Positions 6,307 to 15,207 of a stretch of 64,000 nucleotides of DNA are shown here, piece by piece. The notes under the pieces were generated by a model. The model ran no database searches and was not told where the DNA came from. It saw nothing but the letters and a program-made list of their open reading frames with translations. The translations under genes were made by a program, and so were the position numbers. Each line of letters opens with the position of its first letter. Positions within the stretch are counted from its first letter, which is position 1. Origin of the DNA: Bacteroidaceae bacterium (lineage in GTDB: Bacteria; Bacteroidota; Bacteroidia; Bacteroidales; Bacteroidaceae); NCBI GenBank assembly GCA_017472635.1, contig JAFUPU010000089.1:1-64000 (forward strand). Reading direction: 5' to 3'.

Positions 6307-8655
6307 ATGCAAAAAAATCTGGTAATAGTTGAGTCTCCGGCAAAGGCGAAGACCATAGAAAAGTTTTTAGGGAAGGAATACAAAGTGCTGTCAAGCTTCG
6401 GACACATTCGTGATTTAAAGAAGAAAGAATTCAGCATTGACACAGATACATTTGAACCGGTATATGAAATACCTGCAGACAAAAAGAAGCTGGTAACCGA
6501 ACTGAAGAACGAATCAAAGAAAGCCGACATCGTATGGTTAGCATCCGATGAGGACCGCGAAGGGGAGGCCATAGCCTGGCACCTGGCTGAAGTATTGGGT
6601 CTGAAACCAGAGAAGACCCGACGCATCGTATTTCATGAAATCACCAAAAATGCCATACTAAAAGCCATAGAAACCCCGCGAAGCATAGATCAGGGTCTGG
6701 TAAATGCCCAACAGGCACGACGCGTGCTTGACCGTATTGTGGGATTCAAACTTTCACCCGTATTGTGGCGAAAGGTGAAACCTGCATTATCTGCCGGACG
6801 AGTACAATCAGTAGCGGTAAGACTGATTGTTGAACGCGAGCGCGAAATTCAAGCATTCAATAGTGAAGCATCGTATAAAGTGACCGCCCTGTTTGCCATA
6901 GCAGAAACAAACCATGAGTTTAAAGCCGATTTAGACGTAAAATTCAGTACACGCCAAGAGGCTGAAGCTTTCCTGAAAAGATGTAAAGAGGCAACATTTA
7001 AAGTTGAAGAGGTTGTAACACGCCCCATAAAAAAGACTCCTGCCGCCCCATTTACTACCAGTACATTGCAACAAGAGGCTGCCCGAAAACTGGGATTCAC
7101 CGTATCGCAAACCATGATGGTTGCACAAAAACTATATGAGAACGGACACATCACATACATGCGTACGGACTCAGTCAACTTGTCGTCACTTGCAATCAAC
7201 ACCAGCCGACAGGCAATCATCAACCTGATGAAAGACGAAGCCTATGTGAAGACACGCCAATTTTCGACTAAAACGAAAGGAGCACAAGAAGCACACGAGG
7301 CTATACGACCGACATTCATGGACAAGCAGAACATTGAAGGCACGCCACAAGAACGTCGCTTGTACACCTTGATTTGGAAACGCACAATTGCCTCACAAAT
7401 GGCTGATGCCGAATTAGAAAAGACAATTGCAACTATCTCTATATCTACAGGTAAAGAGCATTTCATCGCTACCGGGGAAGTGGTAAAGTTCGACGGATTC
7501 TTAAGAGTTTACCGCGAATCGCACGACGAAGAGGCTGATGGAGGAGACGCAGAAGGACATCTGCTACCTCCACTAAACCAAGGACAAGAGCTACAACAAG
7601 CCGAAATGACTGCAACAGAAAGGTATACGCAACATCCACCCAGATACACTGAGGCCAGCTTGGTGCGCAAGTTGGAAGAGTTGGGAATCGGACGCCCGTC
7701 AACCTATGCTCCAACCATATCCACCATACAACAGCGTGAATATGTAATCAAAGCAGACAAGCCCGGACATACAGTAGAGACAAACAGCCTCACACTGAAA
7801 AATGGAGAGATAAAAGCATACACGCATACCGAACAAACCGGAAATGAAAAAGGAAAACTCGTACCTACCGACATCGGCATCGTGGTAAATGATTTCTTGC
7901 TCAACTATTTCCCTGGCATTATGGATTATAACTTCACTGCCAATGTGGAGAAAGAGTTCGACGAAGTAGCTGAAGGGGGTAAAAAATGGACCGGATTCAT
8001 GAGAGACTTTTACCGAGACTTCGCACCACAGGTAGAGGAAACACTGCATGCAAAAACCGAACATAAAGTAGGAGAACGCATATTGGGAATCGACCCTGCT
8101 TCCGGAAAACCGGTAGCCGTAAAAATTGGAAGATTTGGTCCCATTGTACAAATCGGCTCGGCAGAAGATACAGAAAAACCAAAATTTGCAACCATGAAGA
8201 AAACACAAACCATGGAGCAAATCACCTTGGAAGAGGCACTTGAATTATTCAAATTGCCTCGCGTGTTAGGTGCTTTCGAAGAGAAAGAGGTAACCGTAGG
8301 AGCCGGCAAATTCGGTCCCTATATCTTACATGCCGGCAAATATACATCTATCCCCAAAGCTATAGACCCGATGAACATAACATTAGAGGAGGCGGTTTCG
8401 TTGATAAATGAAAAACGACAAGCAGAAGCAGCACGCCACATCAAGACATTGGGAGAAGGTGAAGAGATGATAGAAATTCTGAATGGGAAATACGGACCTT
8501 ATGTAGCATATAAAGGCAAGAACTACAAGATACCCAAAGAACAAGATCCTGCCAAATTAGATGCATTGCATTGCCTGATGCTCATTGAGGAACAAGAAAA
8601 GGTCGGGAATACACCCAAAAAGAGTGCACGCAAGACAAAAGCCACAGGGGAATGA
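6307..8655 (+). CDS. topA: DNA topoisomerase I
   Basis: This 782-residue type IA topoisomerase relaxes negative supercoils through a covalent 5'-phosphotyrosine. The Toprim domain is at the N-terminus, with Glu9 (VIVESPAKAKT) and the acidic DxDxE at Asp81, Asp83 and Glu85 (ASDEDREGEA). The catalytic Tyr284 and Arg286 are in GHITYMRTDS. Instead of the zinc fingers of E. coli TopA, the C-terminus carries at least three Toprim_C_Rpt-type repeats, each with a GKxGPY or GRFGP core (around 8120, 8300 and 8490), and ends in a Lys-rich tail. This is usual for Bacteroidetes. The stop overlaps the aroK start by 4 bases, indicating translational coupling. Confidence 0.97.
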   Translation: MQKNLVIVESPAKAKTIEKFLGKEYKVLSSFGHIRDLKKKEFSIDTDTFEPVYEIPADKKKLVTELKNESKKADIVWLASDEDREGEAIAWHLAEVLGLKPEKTRRIVFHEITKNAILKAIETPRSIDQGLVNAQQARRVLDRIVGFKLSPVLWRKVKPALSAGRVQSVAVRLIVEREREIQAFNSEASYKVTALFAIAETNHEFKADLDVKFSTRQEAEAFLKRCKEATFKVEEVVTRPIKKTPAAPFTTSTLQQEAARKLGFTVSQTMMVAQKLYENGHITYMRTDSVNLSSLAINTSRQAIINLMKDEAYVKTRQFSTKTKGAQEAHEAIRPTFMDKQNIEGTPQERRLYTLIWKRTIASQMADAELEKTIATISISTGKEHFIATGEVVKFDGFLRVYRESHDEEADGGDAEGHLLPPLNQGQELQQAEMTATERYTQHPPRYTEASLVRKLEELGIGRPSTYAPTISTIQQREYVIKADKPGHTVETNSLTLKNGEIKAYTHTEQTGNEKGKLVPTDIGIVVNDFLLNYFPGIMDYNFTANVEKEFDEVAEGGKKWTGFMRDFYRDFAPQVEETLHAKTEHKVGERILGIDPASGKPVAVKIGRFGPIVQIGSAEDTEKPKFATMKKTQTMEQITLEEALELFKLPRVLGAFEEKEVTVGAGKFGPYILHAGKYTSIPKAIDPMNITLEEAVSLINEKRQAEAARHIKTLGEGEEMIEILNGKYGPYVAYKGKNYKIPKEQDPAKLDALHCLMLIEEQEKVGNTPKKSARKTKATGE

Positions 8656-9185
8656 GAAGATTGATTATCGTAGGGTATATGGGGTCGGGAAAAACCACCT
8701 TAGGAAAATGGTTGGCAAAAAAACTGAAGTTGGAATTCATTGACCTCGATTGGTATATTGAAGCACGCTACCACAAAACAATCTCTGAATTGTTTGCCCA
8801 GCGAGGCGAAGAGGGGTTCAGACAGATTGAAAAAAACATGCTCCACGAGGTTGCAGAATTTGAAAATGTAATCATATCGGCAGGAGGGGGTACGCCTTGT
8901 TTTTTTGACAACATGCAATACATGAATCGCCAAGCAGAAACCATTTACCTACAGGCAACCACCGAAACCTTGCTCACGCACTTGAACATGGGGAAAAGCA
9001 CAAGACCCCTCGTAGCAGGAAAAACGGAAGAAGAACTAAAAGAATTCATCGAAACATCTCTGGCAAAAAGAGCAGCCTTTTACGAACAGGCACACATCAT
9101 CTTTGAACCTGGACCTCTGACCAATGATGAACTGGTTGAAACAGCTACAAATGCATTAATACAAAAGATAAGACAAAACAATTAA
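8652..9185 (+). CDS. aroK: Shikimate kinase
   Basis: This 177-residue kinase phosphorylates the 3-hydroxyl of shikimate with ATP, the fifth step of the chorismate pathway. The P-loop GYMGSGKTT is at residues 8-16. The shikimate-binding segments are FIDLDWYIE, EGFRQIE and SAGGGTPC. The lid Arg lies in GKSTRPLV. Length and motif order are normal. The ATGA overlap with topA suggests co-expression; speA follows after 24 bases. A second aromatic-pathway gene, aroQ, is present at 27035, but the two are not in one operon. Confidence 0.96.
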   Translation: MRRLIIVGYMGSGKTTLGKWLAKKLKLEFIDLDWYIEARYHKTISELFAQRGEEGFRQIEKNMLHEVAEFENVIISAGGGTPCFFDNMQYMNRQAETIYLQATTETLLTHLNMGKSTRPLVAGKTEEELKEFIETSLAKRAAFYEQAHIIFEPGPLTNDELVETATNALIQKIRQNN

Positions 9186-9209
9186 CACTGCGAAACTGAC
9201 TAAATCACA

Positions 9210-11102
9210 ATGAGAAAATGGCGCATTGAAGACTCGGAAGAGTTATACAACATCACCGGTTGGGGAACATCCTATTTCAGCATCAATGAAAAGGGACACA
9301 TAGAAGTGACTCCACGAAAAGACGGAGTATCAGTAGATTTGAAAGAATTGGTTGACGAACTTCAATTGCGCGACGTTTCAGCTCCTATGCTGATCCGCTT
9401 TCCCGACATATTGGATAACCGAATAGAAAAGGTATCATGTTGCTTTAAAAAAGCAGCGCAGGAATATGGGTACAAAGGGGAAAATTTCATCATATACCCC
9501 ATCAAGGTAAACCAAATGAGACCTGTGGTGGAAGAGATGATAAAACATGGAAAGAAATTTAACCTCGGACTGGAAGCCGGCTCAAAACCCGAACTGCATG
9601 CCGTAATGGCAGTAAATACAGACCCGGATTCGTTAGTCGTATGCAACGGATATAAAGACGAAGGATTCATCGAATTGGCATTGCTCGCACAGAAAATGGG
9701 CAAACACATTTATCTGGTTGTCGAAAAACTGAACGAACTGAACCTGATAGCCCAAATAGCCAAAAGACTGAAAGTAAGACCTAATATCGGAATCCGCATA
9801 AAATTGGCAAGTAGCGGTAGCGGAAAATGGGAAGAAAGTGGAGGGGATGCCAGCAAATTCGGACTGACATCAAGCGAATTGCTTGAAGCATTGAACTTCT
9901 TGGAAAAACAGGAAATGAAAGATTGCTTGAAACTCATCCATTTTCACATTGGTAGTCAAATAACCAAAATTAGACGCATCAAAAATGCATTGCGCGAAGC
10001 GTCTCAATTCTATGTACAACTACACCAGATGGGATTCGACATCGAATTCGTGGACACTGGGGGAGGAATGGGAGTAGACTACGATGGTACACGCTCATCA
10101 AATAGCGAGAGTTCAGTCAATTATTCAATACAAGAATATGTAAACGATGTAGTGTCAACGTTTGTTGATGCTGCTGACAAGCATGGTCTGAGCCACCCTA
10201 ATATAATCTCTGAAACCGGGCGTAGCCTGACAGCCCACCACTCGGTGCTGATTGTTGAGGTTCTGGAAACAGCCTCATTGCCAGAGATGGACGATAATTG
10301 GGAACCCGAAGAGGAGGCACACGAACTGGTGAAAGAGTTATATAAAATTTGGGACAACCTGAACCAACGGAGCATGTTAGAACCATGGCACGATGCCCAA
10401 CAAATACGGGAAGAAGCATTGGACCTTTTCAGCCATGGCATCGTGGATTTGAATACACGTGCACAGATAGAAAAACTCTATTGGAGCATTTGCCGAGAAA
10501 TAAGTGCCATTGCAAGCCACATGAAGCACTGTCCCGAAGAATTCAGAAAGCTGAGCAAACTTTTAGCAGACAAATACTTCTGCAACTTTTCACTATTCCA
10601 ATCACTCCCTGACTCTTGGGCTATCGACCAAATGTTCCCCATCATGCCTATTCAACGATTGGACGAACGTCCCGACCGTGAAGCCACACTACAAGACATG
10701 ACCTGTGACTCTGACGGGAAAATAGCCAACTTCGTCAGTTCGCGCACGGATGCAACAACCCTCCCTCTTCATTCGCTACGTGAAAAAGAGAGCTACTACC
10801 TGGCGGTATTCCTCGTCGGAGCATATCAAGAGATATTGGGTGATATGCATAACCTATTCGGGGACACAAACGCTGTACATGTTTCGGTCAATTCAAAAGG
10901 ATATAACATAGAGCAATTGATTGATGGAGAAACAGTTGCTGAAGTATTAGACTACGTGCAATACAATCCAAAGAAGTTGGTACGTACGCTTGAAACCTGG
11001 GTAACCCAATCAGTTAAAGAGGGAAAGATTACTGTTGAAGAAGGAAAAGAATTCTTAAGCAATTACCGGTCAGGACTCTACGGATATACTTATTTGGAAT
11101 AA
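9210..11102 (+). CDS. speA: Biosynthetic arginine decarboxylase
   Basis: This 630-residue PLP enzyme decarboxylates arginine to agmatine, the entry to putrescine and spermidine. The PLP-binding Lys99 is in IYPIKVNQMRP, the glycine-rich phosphate loop in FVDTGGGMGVDYDG, and the substrate-side segment TGRSLTAHHS follows. Length and layout match the E. coli SpeA type, a fold III barrel with an extra helical insert. It sits between aroK and argB. The pairing with arginine biosynthesis makes sense because the substrate is arginine. Confidence 0.96.
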   Translation: MRKWRIEDSEELYNITGWGTSYFSINEKGHIEVTPRKDGVSVDLKELVDELQLRDVSAPMLIRFPDILDNRIEKVSCCFKKAAQEYGYKGENFIIYPIKVNQMRPVVEEMIKHGKKFNLGLEAGSKPELHAVMAVNTDPDSLVVCNGYKDEGFIELALLAQKMGKHIYLVVEKLNELNLIAQIAKRLKVRPNIGIRIKLASSGSGKWEESGGDASKFGLTSSELLEALNFLEKQEMKDCLKLIHFHIGSQITKIRRIKNALREASQFYVQLHQMGFDIEFVDTGGGMGVDYDGTRSSNSESSVNYSIQEYVNDVVSTFVDAADKHGLSHPNIISETGRSLTAHHSVLIVEVLETASLPEMDDNWEPEEEAHELVKELYKIWDNLNQRSMLEPWHDAQQIREEALDLFSHGIVDLNTRAQIEKLYWSICREISAIASHMKHCPEEFRKLSKLLADKYFCNFSLFQSLPDSWAIDQMFPIMPIQRLDERPDREATLQDMTCDSDGKIANFVSSRTDATTLPLHSLREKESYYLAVFLVGAYQEILGDMHNLFGDTNAVHVSVNSKGYNIEQLIDGETVAEVLDYVQYNPKKLVRTLETWVTQSVKEGKITVEEGKEFLSNYRSGLYGYTYLE

Positions 11103-11177
11103 GTCAAAAAGTTTAGCACTGATTAAACAGTAGCCAAACTAATCATTCAATTTTAAACTTTTAATTTTAAATTCACA

Positions 11178-11948
11178 ATGGAACAACTGACTATCGTCAA
11201 AGTGGGAGGCAAAATAGTAGAAGAAGAACAATCTCTTAAACAACTGCTCACCGATTTCTCAAAAATTGAAGGAAAAAAATTATTGGTACATGGAGGAGGA
11301 CGTTCTGCAACACGCCTGGCAAGCCAATTGGGCATCGAAAGCAAAATGATAGGTGGAAGACGTATCACCGATGCTGCCACTTTAAACGTGGTCACAATGG
11401 TCTATGCAGGATTGGTAAACAAGAACATTGTAGCCGGGCTACAAGCTTTAGAAGTCAATGCGTTAGGACTTACCGGAGCCGACATGAACGTTATTCGCTC
11501 ACACAAGCGGGAAGTGAAAGACATTGACTACGGATTTGTTGGAGACGTTGATGAAGTAAACACCCATTTATTAGGAAAGCTTATAAACGAAGGAGTAGTA
11601 CCCGTAATGGCTCCCTTAACCCACAACAAACAAGGTGACTTATTGAATACGAATGCCGACACTATAGCCGGTGAAACCGCCAAAGCATTGACTGACAACT
11701 ACGAAGTGACACTCATTTACTGCTTTGAGAAAAAAGGAGTGCTGAAAGACGAGAATGATGACGAAAGCGTGATTCCTCATCTCGACAAAGCCACTTTCAA
11801 CTCGCTAGTTGAAGCTGGTATCATACAAGGAGGAATGATACCTAAACTCGAGAATGCTATTGAAGCGCTGAACGCTGGTGTCAAACGGGTTATCATTACA
11901 TCTGCAACAGCCATCCATGGTGAACAAGGAACTATTATACATAATTGA
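11178..11948 (+). CDS. argB: Acetylglutamate (N-acylglutamate) kinase
   Basis: This 256-residue amino acid kinase phosphorylates the side chain of an N-acylated glutamate in arginine synthesis. VKVGGKIVE at the N-terminus and LVHGGGRSATRLA supply the nucleotide- and substrate-binding glycines. LLNTNADTIAGE and GGMIPKLENAIEAL match the rest of the family. B. fragilis is known to run this pathway with N-succinyl rather than N-acetyl intermediates at the transcarbamylase step, so the true substrate here may be N-succinylglutamate; that is inference. It follows speA by 75 bases, with no clear terminator between them. Confidence 0.95.
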   Translation: MEQLTIVKVGGKIVEEEQSLKQLLTDFSKIEGKKLLVHGGGRSATRLASQLGIESKMIGGRRITDAATLNVVTMVYAGLVNKNIVAGLQALEVNALGLTGADMNVIRSHKREVKDIDYGFVGDVDEVNTHLLGKLINEGVVPVMAPLTHNKQGDLLNTNADTIAGETAKALTDNYEVTLIYCFEKKGVLKDENDDESVIPHLDKATFNSLVEAGIIQGGMIPKLENAIEALNAGVKRVIITSATAIHGEQGTIIHN

Positions 11949-12010
11949 GTGAGGCACCTTACGCACCTTTCAAAGCAGAAAGGGATAAAACCATAAACAC
12001 TTCGATGGTG

Positions 12011-12018
12011 CAAAAGTA
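12011..12018 (-). promoter_or_regulatory. Possible antisense -7 box between argB and the sigma gene
   Basis: On the minus strand the sequence reads TACTTTTG and would fire leftward into the 3' end of argB. A TTTG at 12033-12036 is only 14 bases upstream, shorter than the usual 19-21, so this is a weak call. Confidence 0.3.
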
Positions 12019-12211
12019 CCTTCACTTGATTACAAACTTCATCCGTAGATGAGATAGGATTAGGAGTTACAAGAGTTATCGACTCTGACTAACTTAGGGG
12101 AAGAACCTTCGAACTTTCGGAATAAGCCCTATGTATTACATCAATATCGACCTTAGTTACTCACGAGTGATAAATCTTTTAACTCCTCCACCTGGAAACT
12201 CAGAAATGACA

Positions 12212-12721
12212 TCATCTGAAATCTTTTAAAAGTACCTGCAATTTGCGCCGAGTAAAAAAGATACGGCTTTTTACCGTACCCAAAGGCAAATTCAACTTAT
12301 CGGCAATCTCACGATACTTAAATCCAGACACATGCATCGAGAAAGGAATACGGTACCCTTTAGGGAGATCATTAACCGCCTTCCGCAATTCTTTCAAATC
12401 ATAAGCTGCCTCCGTACTCTCAAAGCCAGACTCTTGTGAACGGCTCAAATGATACAGATTCTCGGTATGATCAATAAACGTTTGGTCTCTCATTTGTTTC
12501 CTATAGTTATTAATAAAGATATTACGCATAATCGTATACATCCATCCCTTGAAGTTCGTGTCCGGCTCAAATTTTTCTTCATTGTCCAACGCTTTTAAAG
12601 AGGTCTCTTGCAACAAGTCATAAGCCTCCTCACTATCGCCTGTAAGTTTGTAAGCGAAACGTAACAGATCTTCTTGAACTGCCATTAACTCTTTTCTGAA
12701 ATTCATTGTAGTTGCATTCAT
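12212..12721 (-). CDS. ECF-type RNA polymerase sigma factor
   Basis: This 169-residue sigma-70 family protein has only regions 2 and 4. Region 2 runs from VQEDLLRFAYKLTGD through GWMYTIMRNIFINNYRK. Region 4 has the helix-turn-helix YREIADKLNLPLGTVKSRIFFTRRKL near the C-terminus. Either of two ATGs (12721 or 12706) could start it. It is convergent with argB, and no anti-sigma gene is next to it. The downstream minus strand has only a 20-codon frame. It looks like the solitary ECF sigma factors of Bacteroides, several of which act in stress responses, but its targets cannot be inferred. Confidence 0.9.
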   Translation of the reverse strand: MNATTMNFRKELMAVQEDLLRFAYKLTGDSEEAYDLLQETSLKALDNEEKFEPDTNFKGWMYTIMRNIFINNYRKQMRDQTFIDHTENLYHLSRSQESGFESTEAAYDLKELRKAVNDLPKGYRIPFSMHVSGFKYREIADKLNLPLGTVKSRIFFTRRKLQVLLKDFR

Positions 12722-13074
12722 AATTACACTATTTTGTTAGATTAAACATATTCATCGTTTTTTTCGAGTGCAATATTACAACGATTCAAAAAAAACAAAG
12801 GAGAAACGTTTTTCAGAAATAGGGTAAAAATCTACAAAGTCTAAAAACACCCTATTTTTAGTCGATTTTTGGGTGGTTTTAAGGCAGAAATCATAATAGC
12901 AAACACCCATTTTTACATAAATTTACATTTTTCTGCACGATATAAAAGCAAAGAAATAGTTCCGTTCTTTATATCATCACACAAAAAACCGACTCATACC
13001 TGCGAATTTGCAATTCAAATTTAGGGGCTTTAACCTCATCTCCTAATCAAAGGTATGCCTAATTACTATACCCC

Positions 13075-13126
13075 TTTGTACAAAATTAGCCTCTTTGTAC
13101 AAAATTAGCCCCAATAATGTACAAAA
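13075..13126. promoter_or_regulatory. Three spaced TGTACA operator-like sites upstream of the pectin esterase gene
   Basis: Two exact copies of the palindrome TTTGTACAAA (13075-13084 and 13094-13103) are each followed by ATTAGCC. A third partial copy (ATGTACAAAA) sits at 13117-13126. The TGTACA centres are 19 and 22 bases apart, close to two helical turns. They end 28 bases upstream of the -7 box, where an AraC-type activator would be expected to bind. Confidence 0.65.
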
Positions 13127-13153
13127 TAGGAAGTCTAAGCCACATTAAACCTC

Positions 13154-13161
13154 TATCTTTG
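13154..13161 (+). promoter_or_regulatory. -7 box of the pectin locus
   Basis: TATCTTTG matches the Bacteroides -7 consensus. The -33 region lacks TTTG, as expected for an activator-dependent promoter. The start codon is 55 bases downstream. Confidence 0.65.
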
Positions 13162-13216
13162 CCCTGCAATTACAGAAAAGAACTCAAAGAAAACAAAACA
13201 ATCAAATTACCACATC

Positions 13217-15097
13217 ATGAAATCTATTTTCAAGACCCTTTTATTAGCACTATGGACACTCTGTCCTATTGTTGGTGCTGAAGCCAAAATCAAAGTTCAC
13301 ACCATCGGTGACTCAACAATGGCAACTTATGACGAAAATTCGACAGACAAAAGAGGATGGTGTCAAATGTTGCAGCAATTTTTCAATGCGGACGAAGTAA
13401 CAATCAATAACCGCGGAAAGAGCGGTGCTTCTTCCAAATCATTCTATCGTGAATCAGCTTATTGGAAAACAGTAATTGCTGGAGTAAATGAAGGAGACTA
13501 TGTACTTATCCAATTCGCACATAATGATGAGAAAAACGGTGGATTGGATGGTGACTCCGTAATAGCTTACACAAAGGAACAAGGAAGCAGTACTGACGGA
13601 ATAGACTATCGTGGAACAACAGCGAATGGAACATTTAAAAAGTACATACGCGCATATATCGACGAAACAAAAGCAAAAGGCGGAAAGCCTGTAATCGTCA
13701 CCCCTATCTGTCGTAAATATTTCAGCGGGAACACTATCCGTCGTAATGGTATGCACGACTTGGGTGATTCATTCAGCATTATGGGTAGCACCTCAAAAGG
13801 CAGTGTACCCGAAAGTGACAACACCTATGACTACGCACAAGCTTTGCGCGATGTAGCTGCTGAATATGAAGATGTACCCGTAATAGACTTGACCTTAATG
13901 ACTCGCAACCTTTACCTCAGTTATGGAGAGAGTTATTGCACACAAAATCTTTTCTGCGATGGTGATAACACCCACCCCGCCAAAATGGGAGCTACGCTGA
14001 TTGCCCGATTGGCTGCACAAGAAATGAAGGCACAAGGCATTTTAGCGGAACAAATAATCGTAGGCACAGACATCACCTTCAGCCCCACAACTGGTGACTT
14101 TGGTAAAGCATATGCAGGACAGACACTTACCAAAGAGTTTAATGTATCAGCCTTCGGTCTTGCCAATCAAACTGGAACATTTACCTTCACTGTATCAGAA
14201 GGATTTGAGGTTTCTTCAGATAAGACAAACTTTGACAGAGAGGTCAAGGTTTCTTATACAGGTGGTAATCTCATTACTACTGTATATGTACGTACGACAC
14301 TTTCATCAGCCGGCATTGCTATCGGTAAACTCACAGCCACAGACGGAACGGTAAACCGTGAGCTTGACCTCACCGCTGAATGTGTAGACTTGAGTGGAGG
14401 TGAAGAAGTTACTGTGCTCTATCCTTTAACTTCAGATGCAAACGCCATTGTCACAGGTCCTTGCATGGCACTCGACGAAACATGGAGTGGTATGGAGTTA
14501 CAAAAATATTCAGCCATCAACAGTAAAGCTGTATGGCCTGAATGGACAGGGCGTGATGCTTCCTACAAGACACAACGCAACGTTATTGAAGGTAGCAACT
14601 GGCCAGCCGGAGAAATTGATGAAGTTTCAACCCGCTATATTCAATTTGGAATGAAAGCACCTGATAAAACAAGAATTGACATTGACAAAATAAGTCTTTT
14701 TGTAGCAGGAGCCGGAGGAAGCGGTATGCGTTGCAAAATTTATTATGCCACTGATAACGCGTTTCAGGATGCCACACTCATCCAAGAATTTACAAGCATG
14801 GCAGGAAATACGGTCTATGCCGTAGAAAACACCCCTGTTGTGAGCATAAGCGATGGCGAGAGTCTTTATCTGCGCATCTACCCATGGTACAGCAGTGCTG
14901 CTTCAGGTAAAACAATCTGCTTCAGCGATGTATACATTCATGGTGTCGCATCAGATGCGACGAGCAGCATCAAGGTCACTACCTTCCCGCCTGTACTCGC
15001 AGAAGAAGGGATGTATGACCTCATGGGACGCTTTGTAAAACACCCGACAAAAGGAAATATCTATCTGCAAAAAGGGAAAAAGGTAATTGTAAAATAG
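13217..15097 (+). CDS. CE12-type rhamnogalacturonan acetylesterase with C-terminal accessory domains
   Basis: This 626-residue secreted protein has a signal peptide ending near AEA at residue 24. The SGNH domain covers about residues 25-270: TIGDSTMATYD with nucleophile Ser33, NNRGKSGAS, QFAHNDE with the oxyanion Asn, and DGDNTHPAKMG with Asp250 and His253. The GDST and DNTHP forms are typical of rhamnogalacturonan acetylesterases, which remove acetyl groups from pectin backbones. An Ig-like segment follows (about 275-390), then a beta-rich, possibly carbohydrate-binding, domain (about 400-590). The last 28 residues (MYDLMGRFVKHPTKGNIY and on) are nearly the same as the tail of the next gene product. 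It is the first gene after the TGTACA sites. Confidence 0.87.
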   Translation: MKSIFKTLLLALWTLCPIVGAEAKIKVHTIGDSTMATYDENSTDKRGWCQMLQQFFNADEVTINNRGKSGASSKSFYRESAYWKTVIAGVNEGDYVLIQFAHNDEKNGGLDGDSVIAYTKEQGSSTDGIDYRGTTANGTFKKYIRAYIDETKAKGGKPVIVTPICRKYFSGNTIRRNGMHDLGDSFSIMGSTSKGSVPESDNTYDYAQALRDVAAEYEDVPVIDLTLMTRNLYLSYGESYCTQNLFCDGDNTHPAKMGATLIARLAAQEMKAQGILAEQIIVGTDITFSPTTGDFGKAYAGQTLTKEFNVSAFGLANQTGTFTFTVSEGFEVSSDKTNFDREVKVSYTGGNLITTVYVRTTLSSAGIAIGKLTATDGTVNRELDLTAECVDLSGGEEVTVLYPLTSDANAIVTGPCMALDETWSGMELQKYSAINSKAVWPEWTGRDASYKTQRNVIEGSNWPAGEIDEVSTRYIQFGMKAPDKTRIDIDKISLFVAGAGGSGMRCKIYYATDNAFQDATLIQEFTSMAGNTVYAVENTPVVSISDGESLYLRIYPWYSSAASGKTICFSDVYIHGVASDATSSIKVTTFPPVLAEEGMYDLMGRFVKHPTKGNIYLQKGKKVIVK

Positions 15098-15109
15098 CTG
15101 TTAGTTTGC

Positions 15110-15155
15110 AGGCTACTGTCATAGGAAGACACTCCATGCGACAGTAGCCTTTTTA
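15110..15155 (+). terminator. Terminator between the acetylesterase and methylesterase genes
   Basis: AGGCTACTGTC (15110-15120) pairs with GACAGTAGCCT (15140-15150) over 11 bp, followed by a T run. It would reduce read-through into the CE8 gene, yet I see no clear TAnnTTTG box for that gene. Confidence 0.8.
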
Positions 15156-15207
15156 TGCTGAAAAGGAAAAAACAATCTATAATTTATATTCTTAAAAACA
15201 ACTTTTT

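Larger units (their letters stand above)
12722..13216. other. Divergent regulatory region between the sigma gene and the pectin locus
   Basis: There is no gene. An inverted repeat lies at 12817-12825 (AAATAGGGT) and 12849-12857 (ACCCTATTT). Three TGTACA-centred sites lie at 13075-13125 and a -7 box at 13154-13161, all facing the acetylesterase gene. The region is AT-rich and holds the promoters of both flanking genes. Confidence 0.65.

Noticed and set aside
11949..12211. tRNA or other structured RNA gene between argB and the sigma gene
   Set aside because: No cloverleaf, CCA end or T-loop consensus was found, and only weak short hairpins are present.
13075..13126. CRISPR-like array or invertible promoter
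   Set aside because: Only three short units occur, spacers are 9-12 bases, and no recombinase or flanking inverted repeats are present; an operator cluster explains it better.
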